From NCBI RefSeq assembly GCF_003473485.1, contig NC_053043.1, forward strand, positions 37,672,576 through 37,736,575: a stretch of DNA of 64,000 nt, read 5' to 3'. The DNA is from Medicago truncatula (Eukaryota; Streptophyta; Magnoliopsida; Fabales; Fabaceae). Position numbers and translations under genes: made by a program. Positions 24,404 through 37,090 of the stretch are shown here, one piece after another. Numbering within the stretch: the first letter of the stretch is position 1; every line of letters starts with the position of its first letter. Below the pieces are notes generated by a model. It did not search any database and was not told the origin of the DNA. It saw nothing but the letters and a program-made list of their open reading frames with translations.

Positions 24404-27400
24404 ATGTCAAACGACGCCGTTTCGTTTCTATTCCTCATCACAATCTTCTTCGGTTGCTTTCTCTCCACTGACTCCTACTCCGAAATCCTTCTCCCAACTC
24501 AACTCCACCGTATCTCATCACCGGTCACTTGTCCCGCGCCGGACCCTAATCTCTACTACCAGCCGGTCATCGGAATTGTCAGCCATCCCGGCGACGGCGC
24601 CTCCGGTCGACTCAGTAATGCTACTGACGCTTCTTACATCGCTGCTTCGTATGTTAAATTCGTTGAAGCTGCCGGTGCTAGAGTTGTTCCCCTCATTTAT
24701 ACCGAGCCAGAGGAGATACTTCTCAAGGTATCACTCTCAATTTACTCTTACCCTCACAAAAATAGTTTGTTAGGATAACGATCAATTTAGTGTGTGATTG
24801 CTTCCAATTTCGGAGAGGTAGCAAAATTACTGCTTTGTATTGAGCACAAAAGATTAATGAAACGGTAACTTGTTAGCAACGTTGCCGGTGTTGGCTTGAG
24901 ACCTTGGAGTGTGCTTCTCCTCAAAGTCTCAGGTTCGATTCTCCCCCCGGTGTCAACTAGTAGATAAATCTGAAATGAGAAGAGGTTTACATTGTGAGGA
25001 TAAAATTTTAAGAAAACAGGTTATATTCTTCAATTAATTTTACTTATAGATGTTCTGGTAAGTCTGTACTGCTTAGTGTTGAACTGCAAAAAGTGGGGAA
25101 GAAAAAACTCTTTTAGATTCTGTGTTGACGTAAACTTTTATTATTTTTATATTTAGAAATGTTTGTGATGATATTGAGTACATTTTTGCACTCACTGCAG
25201 AAGCTCGAATTGGTAAATGGGGTTCTCTTCACTGGTGGATGGGCTAAAGATGGGTTATATTTTGAAACTGTTAGAAGAATATTTAAGGTATCTGTTTATT
25301 ACTGTTAATATTATTACATGCATTTGTCAGAAGCCTCAGTACTCCCCCTCAGTGCAAAGGTTCTTTTTGCACCGGGGGTGTACTGATGCTTCTAGAATAC
25401 AAAATATGAATAGAGGGTGGAAGAGTTATTATCGATGACTTGTAGTGCTTGTAATTTTGGTAGATGTGTTTGTTACAAAGATATCAAGGAATGCATTGTT
25501 AATGTATGGATTACTTTAGAGAAAAATTCTTTTCACATAAGTTGTATTATTTGTTGGTGCAGAAAGTTTTAGAGAAAAATGACGCTGGAGACTACTTCCC
25601 ATTATATGCCACCTGTTTAGGCTTTGAACTTATATCAATGATTATAAGCGAGGTGAGTTCGCCTTCTAGTTAGTCTTGTGTATGAGATACATTTTACCCA
25701 CCATTTTGCTTCTAAGTGGATACAGTTTATATGTCTCATCATGTTGCCACGTGCTGTTAACGTTGCTGTTCATAATTTCGTTTGGATTTCAAATTACCAA
25801 CACAGAGAAAGTAGAAAAATTAGCTATTATACCGAATTGGTATTGTTTATTTATTTTATGCATATGTTGAACAATATTCATGATTTGAAATGTTGAGAAA
25901 AGTTGAAGACTTGTTACAATTTACAGCACATTCCAGTCCTTCTCTTTCTACATTTACAAGTTTGGCTTTTTTTTCTTGATCATAGGACAATAATATTCTT
26001 GAAGAATTTAGTGCAAGAAATCAGGCAAGTAGCCTTCAATTTGTGAAGAATGCCTATATAGAAGGATCTGTATTTCAGAGGTAAACAATCTATGTAAATA
26101 GTATTTTTATGAAGTTGCACTTGGATCTCTCATTCGACATAAAATGAGGTTGGAAGGTGGACTTTAAACTTAAATTGTTGTCTCAATCTTCCCTTCAACA
26201 GATATGCTAAAGAATTGGCCAACTTTTTTTTGTTGATGTTTTCTCTATATCAATTCTGGTGTTTGATTTACCCTTCTTTTGCAACAGATAATCTCCTATC
26301 CACTAAATTCCTTCTAGTTTTCATTTCTTCATTTTGATGAATTTCTTCTTTTGTTTTACTTTAAAAAAAATACAGAGGTCTTATTTTGTTATCTTTATTA
26401 TACCACTATTATCAATGACATAGCATTCATCTAAGAGAGAATTTCTTGTGTTGACATAAACCTAACACACAGCATTAAGACTCAACAATTCATTAGCTTG
26501 AAGATGATTCCTATAAAACATCATATTAGTTAAATACACTTGATTCCTGACATAATCGGTGACAAATGGAATGGCTTTCATTTAGCCATGGATGAAGTAA
26601 GAGATGAAAAAGAAAATGGATGAAAAATATAAGCATATTTAGAGAAAGATAAATAAGAGATACGATAGAAGATTAACAATGTCAGTATACAAGAAATTCT
26701 CTCAATCAAACCTGTAAATTTCATTTAGACATGTTTTTTTTTAAGATTTCATTCAGACCTGTTAAGTCTGTGTTTATACAAAAAAACATGCGGGTTTTTT
26801 TTCTAAAAAAGTTCTATCATTCAAAAGTCTTTAATTTACACATTCTTTAACATTTTTGTCACTGAGTTAATATTCAAGTTATGGACCACTTCTCTTTTCC
26901 TGCAGGTTTCCTCCAGACTTGTTAAAGAAGTTGAGTACAGATTGTCTTATCATGCAAAATCATCGTGTGAGTATACATAGACCTAGTCAATAAATTATTC
27001 TTCAAAATGATAAATTGTCATAAATTGGAGTATTCATCTACTAGATCCATATCGTTGATAATCCATTTGGTTTTATGTTGGGTAGATCAACCATTGAAGT
27101 TATACACTTGGTACGGAGACTAATGGAGAGATATTGGGTATGGAAGGGGTGGAGGCATATGCATGGTTTTTAGTGATTTAGAAAAAGGTGTATGATAGAG
27201 TATCTAGAAAGGTAATGTGAAAGACTATAGAAGAAATGAGTTTATTTGTCTACATTTAGATTGTGTTTGTTGAACATATCCAAAATGGTGCCTCCATATA
27301 TACTTCATGAAAATTATATAATCTTAGTTTAGTTACACTGTCAATGTACAAGGACGATGAGAATGTTATGATGGATTATTGTTATACAAGACAAGATAGA

Positions 27401-28678
27401 CTTGGAAATGCAATCACTAGAGAGAAATTTGGGGCAGCTTTCATTGTGAACAATATGGTAAAGTCTCAACTTAGATGGTTTAGTATACAGATAATAGTGC
27501 AATAGTTAGAGGTATAGGCAGACCAAGGAAAACCATATGCCAAACTATTGAAAGAGATTTAGGGGTAAATAGTCTTATTTTTAAATTTAATACATGACAA
27601 GGTTTTATAGGTAGTTTATGGCATGTCTTATTATTGACTCTATCTTAGTTGAAAAACAAAGTTCAATGAAGTTTATAATATGTACATGTTTGAAATTTAG
27701 TACAATGTTTTTATATCTAATTTTGGTAATGACAGTATGGCATCTCCCCAGCAAAGCTCCTGGGCAATAAAAAATTAGCCAGTTTTTTTGAGATCTTGAC
27801 AACTTGCAATGATGAAGATAACAAGGTATTCAATGTTATGTTCTCATATGAGTTGATATAGTTCGTAAATCAATCTGTTTAATATCATAACCTTTAATGA
27901 GCTTCCTTCATGAATAAAATCTAATACCAATTGTAATTGTTTTAGGTTTATGTTTCCACAGTACGTTCACGTAACTATCCGGTGACTGGCTTCCAATGGC
28001 ATCCAGAGGTGAATAATAGTTTTTCCTGTGCGGATTCTGTGATGGCAGTATTGTTAATTTCAATTCCCAAATACCATTTAATCAAGCTCATAACTACAGT
28101 CGTGGACTACTATTAGTTCATCTTTATTATAGCTATGTAACATCCTTGTTAAATGATGCAATAGAAAAATGCTTTCGAATGGGGCACACCAAGTATTCCA
28201 CACACGGAGGATGCCATTCGGACAACTCAGTATGTAGCAAATTTTTTAGTCAGGTCAGGACCCCAGAATTTGATAGTATCGTCATCTGTTTCTTATTAAA
28301 TTTATGCTTACTGTTTACAGTTATGTGAAGTATTATTGACCATTTATGCTTATCTTTGAAACACACTTACTAGCTGTGAACGATTCAGTTCCATTTTCTA
28401 TGTTTTTCTTCTCATCTTATCAATGGCTAACTTGACATTTTTCTACTTTCACTGATCTGGTTCCAGTGAAGCGAGGAAATCCTCAAAGAGACCTGTAGCT
28501 CAGGAATTGCGAGACAATCTCATTTACAATTACAGACCCACTTATTGTGGGAAGGCAGGGTAAGCCCAAGATTTCTCTGAAACTTCGCCATTTTTATGTT
28601 TTGCATGTGAAGTTGGCTTATGTATATGTTTGTGCTTCTTGTAGGAAAGGATTCGATGAAGTTTATATATTTGAATAA
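24404..28678 (+). CDS. GGH: GGH-1: gamma-glutamyl hydrolase (folylpolyglutamate hydrolase), ten exons
   Basis: Peptidase C26 enzyme that removes gamma-linked glutamates from folylpolyglutamates, known to act in the plant vacuole. Exons: 24404-24727, 25201-25287, 25563-25652, 25986-26080, 26906-26966, 27736-27825, 27946-28008, 28165-28253, 28467-28559, 28645-28678; these total 1026 nt, 341 residues. All introns are GT-AG and the phases agree across the array. Residues 1-25 form a hydrophobic signal peptide. RPVIGI-type start ([17 protein letters not shown]), LFTGGWAK, nucleophile Cys155 in ATCLGFEL, and His268/Glu270 in GFQWHPE are all present. The C-terminus is DEVYIFE. Intron 1 holds a SINE-like repeat and intron 5 an RTE LINE scar. 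No defect was seen. Confidence 0.96.
24870..24965 (+). repeat. SINE-like repeat in GGH-1 intron 1
   Basis: Contains TTGGCTTGAGACCTTGGAG (A-box region) and downstream GGTTCGATTCTCC (B-box like), the arrangement of a tRNA-derived SINE head. Diverged SINE-like pieces also occur in GGH-2 intron 1 near 31760-31850 and 32185-32260. Confidence 0.5.
27030..27570 (+). pseudogene. RTE-type LINE reverse-transcriptase scar in GGH-1 intron 5
   Basis: Plus-strand frames include [20 protein letters not shown] (near 27065-27130), matching the QFGF..GRST.EAI..VR.L block of RTE-clade reverse transcriptases. A C-terminal [15 protein letters not shown] (near 27515-27560) matches the conserved 'GRP.KTW...I..DL' tail. 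The sequence between is eroded by stops and deletions. The same scar lies in intron 5 of GGH-2 (34185-34300 plus 34866-35000) and, shortened, GGH-3 (about 45420-45510). Confidence 0.7.
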
Positions 28679-30060
28679 GTCTAAATGCTGAATATATCAT
28701 TGTGCACGATAATCCGGCATATGATTGTATAATTGTATTGGTGTTGAGTGAGTTTGGACGCACATCAAACCGGAGCTCAAATTTGTTGTTTTCCTGTTGA
28801 GCGTGCATCCGAACACATGAAAACTGGTAAATATTGTATACACAAGTCTGTATCCATTATTTTGTACAATAATTGTTGTATGATAACATTGTACCATATA
28901 GGTTCAGCATTACCCCTTTGTATCCTGTTATTGGCTTAGTTTTTGGCCTCTGTTAATGCATGGCTGAAGATAGCTTGTAGGGGATTAAGCAACTTTTTAA
29001 TAACATGGTGTATTTTTTAGGACTGTTTTAGTGTTGAAGACTATTTTGTAGCATGTGATTATTGTTTTCTATATATGTATGCCAAGGTATAACATTGTAA
29101 ATGAGGGTGTTTTTTTTTTTTGAGGGGTTTGGAGTGGAAGGTGAGAAAGGTGATGTTTGATTTTGGAAAGCATATATGTAAGTGTATTTCGTATTATATA
29201 ATTCGAATGGAGGGCACACGAAAAAGGCGGAGGATGGAAAAAGAAATTCTCTGGAAAAAAAATTAGCCTCAGTGTTTGGTCTAAATAAACAAAGCTCTGG
29301 CCACACATTTTATTACAACTTAAATCAAATAAAACAATGCAAATTAGCAGCATGTCATGCGCGCAAGCCTTGTTCTTTATTCTTGAAACAAATTTTCAAC
29401 TCTTAAAAATTGGGTCTCAGGTGTCTGCTCAAGCTTCACATCAAGTGTGGACTGGAGTTTGATTTCATTTTAGTGCATGAGAGTTTGTTGAATGCTGGTC
29501 ATTTTGTTTCTTAGGCAGGTTGTACATTTTCAATATATGCCTTTTTTTAGGATGATTGCTCAATCCCCTGAACTGCAGCATTTTACGAGAAGGACGATTT
29601 TGTTATTGTATTTTATCAAATAATACTCCAACTGTATTATAACAGATTTGAGCATACATATGAATGCATTGAAACATCGTCTTATTTTAAGTTGTTAGAT
29701 TAAGTGTTTGTTTGGTGTTACGGTGACAAAAATTTATTTTGAATTAATTGATTATGACTAAAAATGAGTTGGTGAATGCATTTGTGTGAAATTAAATTGA
29801 ACTATAAATTTGTATGTAAAAGTCAATTTTAAAATAAAAAACTATAGTTTCTAACTTAAAGTATATTCAAATTCATTTGAACATGTCATGACAAACTCTA
29901 CACTTAATCTTATCCTCTTTAAAATGGAACCAAACAAGAAGCAACATTAACACCTGTCCAATAACACTTTCAAATATATTTTATAACTCTCTAAACTCGA
30001 GTATCACAAGATCCACGAATTTTGATATTTTAATAGAATTGTGATCTTCTGCCGGGGGAT
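28679..30060. other. GGH-1 3' flank, no gene
   Basis: Expected to contain the GGH-1 3' untranslated region. Several short frames occur on both strands but none shows a domain or splice-compatible partner. AT-rich and otherwise anonymous. Confidence 0.5.
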
Positions 30061-30069
30061 GGGAGATTT

Positions 30070-30805
30070 TGTGTGTGTTTGGTTCTGAGGTGTGTAGAAT
30101 TGATTCTGACAGAATTGATTCTGAAAGAATTGATTTTGACAGAATTGATTCTGACAGAATTGATTTATGTTTGGATGCAATAATGCAGAATTGATTAAAC
30201 AGAATGATTGTTGTTTGGATAGTTTTGATCAAAATTACTTTTGAATGTATAATTACCAAAATAGACATAGTTAAATACAAATAAATAGAAATTACTAAAT
30301 TAAGATAATTAAGTGCAATATAGTCCTAAAATATAAGGTATTACAATACTAACATCATGAAAATAAAAATTACAAATAGATAATAGAATTTAAAGTGCAA
30401 TAGAGTATTAAAATATTATTACAAAACTAACATAATGTGTATTATAGTACTAAAATATTGATATAATAATTTAAAGTACAATACTAATTATTTTGCCTGT
30501 GCTCAATAATTTCATTGCGGATTATGTTTCGAACGCGATCCATCTCTGACGACGAAACTACATTTAAAACTTGTGATTGATCCAAGTTAGAAAAATTAAT
30601 GAGGGCAGGGATGGAATTAATAGAATTGAGGGTGTAGAATTGATTCTAGGAAAGTAAGAAGCTAGGAATTGTAGCTTCAACTAGAATTGCTTTTGGAGGA
30701 TAAAAGCTATTTTGAAAAGCCAAACCAAACATGTTAAATATTGCAGAATTGCTTTTGAAATGCTCCAGAATTGATTCTGGCTTTGCAAAAGCCAAACCAA
30801 CAGAG
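30070..30805. mobile_element. Non-autonomous DNA element with AGAATTGATTCTG subterminal repeats
   Basis: The left part has TGTGTTTGGTTCTG and the right end GCCAAACCAACAGA, an inverted pair. Inside, at about 30090-30165, a 15-bp unit (AGAATTGATTCTGAC) is repeated five times in tandem with small changes, and single diverged copies recur near 30635 and 30765. On the minus strand near 30570-30500 a short frame reads MDRVRNIIRNEIIEHRQ, possibly a relic of an element protein. The class is uncertain (hAT or PIF/Harbinger). Confidence 0.55.
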
Positions 30806-30977
30806 GCATTTCTTGTTTTGAAAAAACGAAAATGATTTATCCTATGTACTCCAAAGAGTGAAGTGGGTCCTATGACAGTGATGTTTTAACGTGTTTTTCA
30901 GCTTTTGTAACAAAAAAAAATAAAACGTGCTTTTTAGCTTCTATCATGGAGTCAAAAAAACGACACTGATTAGTTAC

Positions 30978-30984
30978 TATAAAA
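30978..30984 (+). promoter_or_regulatory. Probable TATA box of GGH-2
   Basis: TATAAAA lies 44 bp upstream of the Met at 31028. With transcription starting about 30 bp downstream (near 31010), the upstream in-frame Met at 31004 would fall at or before the transcription start, which favours 31028. Confidence 0.5.
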
Positions 30985-31027
30985 ACAAAACAGTGATGTA
31001 GTAATGAAAATCAATCACTTTTTCAAC

Positions 31028-34000
31028 ATGTCAAACGTAGTTGTTTTGTTTCTCTTCCTTGTCTCAATCTTCCAATGCTTTCACGCCACCAATTCCCACT
31101 CTGGCATCCGCCTCCCGAGTCAACTCCACCGTGATTCATCGTTGGTGAGCTGTCCGGCACCGGACGCTAGTCTTTACTACCGTCCGGTTATTGGAATTGT
31201 CAGTCACCCCGGCGATGGTGCCTCCGGTCGACTCAGTAATGCAACTGGAGCTAACTATATTGCTGCTTCATATGTTAAATTTGTTGAAGCTGGTGGTGCT
31301 AGAGTTGTTCCACTTATATATACTGAGCCATGGGAGATCCTTCGCAAGGTATCAATTAATAAGCTATTTAGTTCATGTTTGGTTTGATATCACATTAGAT
31401 TTGTCAGAGTCACGGTGAGCCTACACTTTGTAGCTTATGCAAAAGCAACATTTTGTATCTTTTGCAAAATCACAGTGGTTGACAAGTTTACTGAGACCAA
31501 ATGTACACTGGTGTAAATTTGGTTCTATTTTAAGTGGAGGTAAAATCATGTTTGGGAGGTTATTGTCTAGAATTGATTATAACGTTAAAGTTGATTTTAG
31601 CATATTTGACTTTACATTCAACTATTTTTCAGTTAAAATCAATTTTGTTTCAAAATTAAATTTTGTCAATGCAGAACCAAACATATAACACTCTCCATTT
31701 TTGTTTCCAAATGTTATTTGGCTGAAGTAGTTTATGAATTTAAGTTAATGACAAATTGTTTCAGAGAACCGAAGTTCAAATCTCGGAATAATCCTTGGTC
31801 TTGGTTAGACTTACATACCTTTCGGTTGAACTCCGGATTACAAGAGCTCCTTCTCCAAAACATGAGAAGGTTATGACAAAAAGTATATATACAAATAATA
31901 AAAAGTTACTAGTGTTATTCTAGTGTATGGAAATCAATATCTTGGTCCCTAACATTTTAACTCTTAAGAGCATGAACTAAAGTGACAGTTTTGTTACTTG
32001 TTATTTTTATATATCTTAGAGATTGAATTGGAGAGAGTAAAACGTTAAGACTAAATCGGTGATATATAAATTCCACAATGAGAATAGGAAGACATACAAA
32101 GATAAAAACTTTGAACTGGTGTGTGTATCTTCTTCAATTTGATTTTACTTATATTCTGTCAAGTTTGTACTACTTGGTAGTGATAAGATGGCTTGGTGGT
32201 CAGAGGGAGGGATATTATATCCCGGATATAGGGGTTGGTCATTCCCCTTACGAACAAAATAACAACTAACATTTGCCGTTCCAAAATAAAAGTATTGGAT
32301 TGCAAAAAACGAAGAAAAAAAAATATTTTTTATTCTCCAATCCATGTTAACCTTAACTGTTATATCTTTTAGTCCTTGAAATGTTTGTGACGATATTGAT
32401 TACATTTTTTCACTGACTGCAGAAACTCGAGTTGGTAAATGGAGTTCTCTTCACTGGTGGATGGGCTAAAGAAGGTTTATATTTTGAAACCGTTAAAAGG
32501 ATATTTAAGGTATTGGTTTATTATTATCATTTTATTCTAACAGTTCCATACTCATATACATGCATCTGTTAGTACCCTGAGTACACCTTAGTGAAAAGAG
32601 TCTTTTTGCTTCTCCGAGGCTTCTAGAATACAGTATATGAATAGAAGGTGGAAAAGTTATTATTGTTGACTTGTATTACTTGTAGCTTTTTGAGATGAGT
32701 TTGTTTTCAAGAAGTCAAGGAATGTTTTGTTGATGAATTGATTTATGCATTTATGAATTTCACATGAGTTGTATTTGTTTGTTGGTGCAGATTGCTTTAG
32801 AGAAAAATGACGCTGGAGACTATTTCCCAGTATATGGTGTCTGCTTAGGTTTCGAACTTATATCAATGATCGTAAGCGAGGTGAGTTAGCTTTCTTATAG
32901 ATTTTATCATGTCTGACGTTCTTTATAAGAAAATTTCCAAAGAGAAAGAGTTTGCAGATAAGTCAGATAAATTTTGCTTCTGGTGGATACAGTTTATATG
33001 ATATCTAATTATGGGATATCGGTTGTGTGCAGTCACAACCCCGCACTCAGCCACATCTGGACCATCCGATCAAAATCTGCATTGGAATTTAGACTGTCCG
33101 ATCAAAGATCATACAGTCCACATGTGGCTTACTGCGTGCAGTCACACTGCATACAATCAAAATCGCTTATTATGTTTCGTTGTGCTGTGGACATTGCTGT
33201 CATAGTTTCATTTGGATTTCAAAATCTTACCATGGAGAAAATAGAAAGATTAGCTATTATGTTGACTTGATATATTTTATGCATATATTGAACACCTTGA
33301 ACAATATTTTATGATTTCAAATGTTGAAAAAAATTGAAGACTTCTGACAAGTTACAGCACATTCCTGTCCTTTTTTCTTCTTCTACATTTACAAGTTTGG
33401 CTGTTTTTCTCTTGATGATAGGACAATGATATTCTTGAAGAATTTAGTGCAAGAAGTCAGGCAAGTAGCCTTCAATTTGTGGAGAATACGAAAATAGAAG
33501 GATCTGTATTTCAAAGGTAATTGTATTTTTCTGAGGTTGCAATTTGATCCCTCAATGGGTTGATTAGTATGGCTGATGTGAGCTATATGTCCTTTTTATC
33601 GCGTGTTGAAATCTACTTGTTGCATTCCCTTCTCAATTGGTTTCCCATGTGTACAACATCAAACACTTCCAAAGTGTAAGAAATTCTATTTTTTCTATTG
33701 GATATCCATATGAACAATCAAATAAAGGCTGAAACTAACTTAGGAAGTGTGTTTTTGTTGTCCTAATTCAAATTATTACTTTTAGCATAAGTGAAAATCT
33801 CAACTAGTTCCTTCCTATAAGACATTATCAGATTTATCAGATTCCTTAGCCTTTACCAGCAACGAAACATGAGAAGATGGTGACAAAAGAAATGGTTTCA
33901 ATCATTCAAAAGTCTTTAAATTAGAGTTCTTCAACATTTTGTAACTGAGTATAGTATGCAAGTTACAAACCACTTCTCTTTTGCTGCAGATTTCCTCCAG

Positions 34001-36049
34001 ATTTATTAAAGAAGCTGAGTACAGATTGTCTTGTCATGCAAAATCATCGTGTGAGTACATATATAGACATAGTCAATTAGTTATTCCATAACATGAAGCT
34101 CTTATTAAGTTTCACAATTTCACATCATCTTAGACCGGATAATTTGGAGTATTAACCTACTAGATCGACATCATTTTGAATCAAATCGGTTTTATGTTGG
34201 GAAGATCAACCGTTTAAGTTACACACTTGCTTTAGTGACCAATGGAGAGATATTGAGGTTAAGACATATGCATGGTTTTCATTGATTTTTTCTTTCATTT
34301 TAGCATCTGTCAGTTTTTAAAATGTCTTGCCTTGATAAGAACCAATAGTCTTCATACTATTACAGTCTCCATTCGAACTACTACTCACAGATTTGGAGTG
34401 ATTTCCCTTATTTCTTGATTCCAAAGTCACGGCTTTAGAAGATGGATAACTCTCGGAGACATTCCCACTTCTATTGGTTCCCGGATTGTTTTTATTCAAC
34501 AACAAATTCATTTCGTCAATTCGCTGGGCATATTCCACCATTTCTACTAATTAACTCACAGGATGTAATTTCAATTAAGCCTTCACAAATCCTTCAAACC
34601 ATTAAGGAAAATTAATTTGAGATATTTTCATCCCCTGAGTGGTCCCACTTATAATTCGAACTGGGCATTACCTTCCTCTACTGAGCCAGTTTTATTTTTA
34701 CTCAACAATAATTCGTAAGGACTTTGAAGCATTGAAGGTTGAAATCTTTGAATAAGGGCCGATTTGAATTCTTCAAATTTCTTTTATTCAATTACAACAT
34801 TATTCTAGAATAGGTTGGCCAGCCCATTGGCCGTATGTGCCTTACAGAAACATTATTAATAGGAGGCCTACGAACAACAATATGGTAAAGTCTCAGATTA
34901 GGTGGTTTGGGGCATGTAAGGAGGGCCATTGACTATATAGATGATAGTGGAGACCAAGGAAAACCATATGTCTAACTGTTAGAGAGGTTTATAGGTAAAT
35001 CAAATGGGCTATTTTGTAACTAAATGCATTAAGGTTTTAAAGCTAGTTTGTGGCATCTCTTCCATTCTCTAGTTACTCGGTTGGTTTTAGGTTTCCAAAG
35101 TTGTCACTTGTCATTATCGACTCTATCTTAGTTCTTGAATTTTAGTATCATGTCTTTACATCTAACTTTGGTCATGACTCGTGACAGTATGGCATATCCC
35201 CAGGAAAGCTCCTGAGCAATCAAAAGTTATCTAGTTTTTTCGAGATCTTGACAATTTGCTCCGATGAAGATGATAAGGTACTCAATGATATGTTCCCTTT
35301 ATGAGGTGAAATGGTTTGTAAATCGATCTTTTTCATATCATAATTTAATGAGCTTCCTTCATGAATATAATCTAATACCAGTTATACTTGTTTTAGGTTT
35401 ATGTTTCCACAGTACGTTCACGTAACTATCCCGTGACTGGCTTCCAATGGCATCCAGAGGTGATTAATAACTTTTCCGGTGATTGCAGTATTGTTAATTT
35501 CGATTCCCAAATCTTATTTAATTAAGATTAGAACTGCAGTCATGCACCACGTTTAGTTCATCTTTATTTCAGCTATGTAACATCCTTGGTTAAATGATGC
35601 TTATAGAAAAATGCCTTCGAATGGGGACCAAAAAGTATTCCACACACGGAGGATGCCATTCGAACGACTCAGTATATTGCAAATTTTTTGGTCAGGTCAG
35701 GACCAAGTATTTTATAATATCTTCATCCATTTATTGAATTATGCTTACTTTTTACAATGGTGAGAAGTATTATTCACCTTTTATGCTCTCGTGCTTATCA
35801 ATGACTAACTTGACGTTTTTCTACTTTCACCGATCCGGCTCCAGTGAAGCGAGGAAATCCTTAAACAGACCAGTTGCTCAAGATGTGTTAGACAATCTCA
35901 TTTACAATTACAGACCCACTTATTGTGGGTATGCAGGGTAAGCTTAAAATTTCTTTACAACTTTCCTATTTTTTTAGTTTTAAGTTGCTTATGCAGATGT
36001 TTATGCTTCTTGCAGGAAAGGATATGATGAAGTTTATATATTTGAATAA
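31028..36049 (+). CDS. GGH: GGH-2: gamma-glutamyl hydrolase, ten exons
   Basis: Same enzyme as GGH-1. Exons: 31028-31348, 32423-32509, 32791-32880, 33422-33516, 33990-34050, 35188-35277, 35397-35459, 35607-35695, 35845-35937, 36016-36049; 1023 nt, 340 residues, every phase as in GGH-1. Start chosen at MSN by alignment with the paralogues and the nearby TATA box; an in-frame Met lies 24 bp upstream. Signal peptide at residues 1-25. Catalytic Cys154 (GVCLGFEL), His267 and Glu269 (GFQWHPE) are present. Differences from its neighbours include IALEK at the start of exon 3 instead of KVLEK, and EWGPKSIPH instead of EWG(T/S)PSIPH close to the active-site strand. Intron 5 carries the RTE scar split by a gypsy gag fragment; intron 3 carries a MITE. 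Confidence 0.95.
33019..33165. mobile_element. MITE-like block in GGH-2 intron 3
   Basis: 'gtgtgcagtcacaacc' near the left and 'gcgtgcagtcacactgc' near the right bracket a GC-richer block containing CCACATCTGG and CCACATGTGG and two 'gtccgatcaaa'-like phrases. The corresponding intron of GGH-1 and GGH-3 lacks it, so it is a lineage-specific insertion. Confidence 0.5.
34301..34865 (-). pseudogene. Ty3/gypsy gag fragment nested in GGH-2 intron 5
   Basis: Minus-strand frames include FKSALIQRFQPSM (near 34760) and MVEYAQRIDEMNLLLNKNN (34541 downward), matching the W..FK.AL..RF and V.YA...E.. blocks of plant gypsy gag, followed by a Ser/Asn-rich linker. Stops and frameshifts break it. It interrupts the RTE LINE scar whose halves lie on either side, so it arrived later. 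Confidence 0.65.
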
Positions 36050-37090
36050 CTCTAAATGATGGAGATATCATTGCACATGCAAAGTTGACGTATGTCTGTC
36101 AAATAATAAGGGAAATGCTAACTAGTGTCTCGGGGCACTAGCATGGCCCTAATAATAATTGTATTGGTGTTGTGCGAACTTGGGACCACGTTAAACCCGA
36201 AATTTGTAGCTTTCTGGTTGAACGTGCATCCATTATTATGCTTCTTGTAGGAAAGGATATGATGAGTATGTACTATGTATCCATTATTATGCACAATAAT
36301 TGTTGTATGGTAACATTGTACCAAAAGATGTGCTGATTATTAGCTCTTTATATCATCAATGCATGGCAGAAGATGACTTGTTGGAAAATAAGTTACTTTT
36401 TTTTAATAAAATGTTGTATTATGCGCAATGAGATTTAAAGCTATTCAAATACATTCTAAATATTACTTTTAAGATGAAATACATCTTTTATATTTAAAAG
36501 ATAAACTTTGGCTATTGAAATAGGCATAACCATTTTTAATTGCGCGATTTTGACTTATTATTATTTCAGAAATTTTGACTAATTCATTGTCTTGACCATC
36601 CAATTTAATGAAGTGACAACTTATTGCTTATTCTCAACCCTTTTTATCATTTTAATTGATCTTTGTATTCCTGAGCATGAATTATTTTAACACCTATTTT
36701 TCAAGTTAGCATTTTGCTTAAAATATTAATCACAAGTTAAGAAGTTTCTTAACATTTCCCTTATCTCTGGAACATTTGTTACGAAACTAAATATAGTAAA
36801 ATTATTTTGAAACATATGTAGTCAACCTTTTAACAAATGCTTCGGTAGCATTAGTTAGCATGATCATTTTTAAAATTAATCAAATTGAATTTTTATATAT
36901 TTTAATACTAGAATATGTGATCTTAAAGAAAGAACTTGTATACGTGATCTTCTACAAGTTGCATTAAAAAAAGATCTTTTATATCTAGTTGCATTAGGTA
37001 GAAACGTATAGGTCTCTTATTTGTTATATAGTATGGTGATTGGTGACTCTCATTAATTTCTTCAATTGTCACACTCTTCACTTCTCCAAC
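36050..37090. other. GGH-2 to GGH-3 intergenic region
   Basis: Contains the GGH-2 3' flank, a MITE-like phrase at 36113-36155 (GGGAAATGCTAACTAGTGTC), related to one at 3529-3545, and AT-rich sequence. A weak TATA-like TATATAG lies at 37025-37031, about 60 bp before the GGH-3 Met at 37091. No other gene. Confidence 0.5.

Noticed and set aside
31004-31027. Upstream Met as the GGH-2 start
   Set aside because: It lies 20 bp after the TATA box, so before the expected transcription start, and the paralogues align from the Met at 31028.
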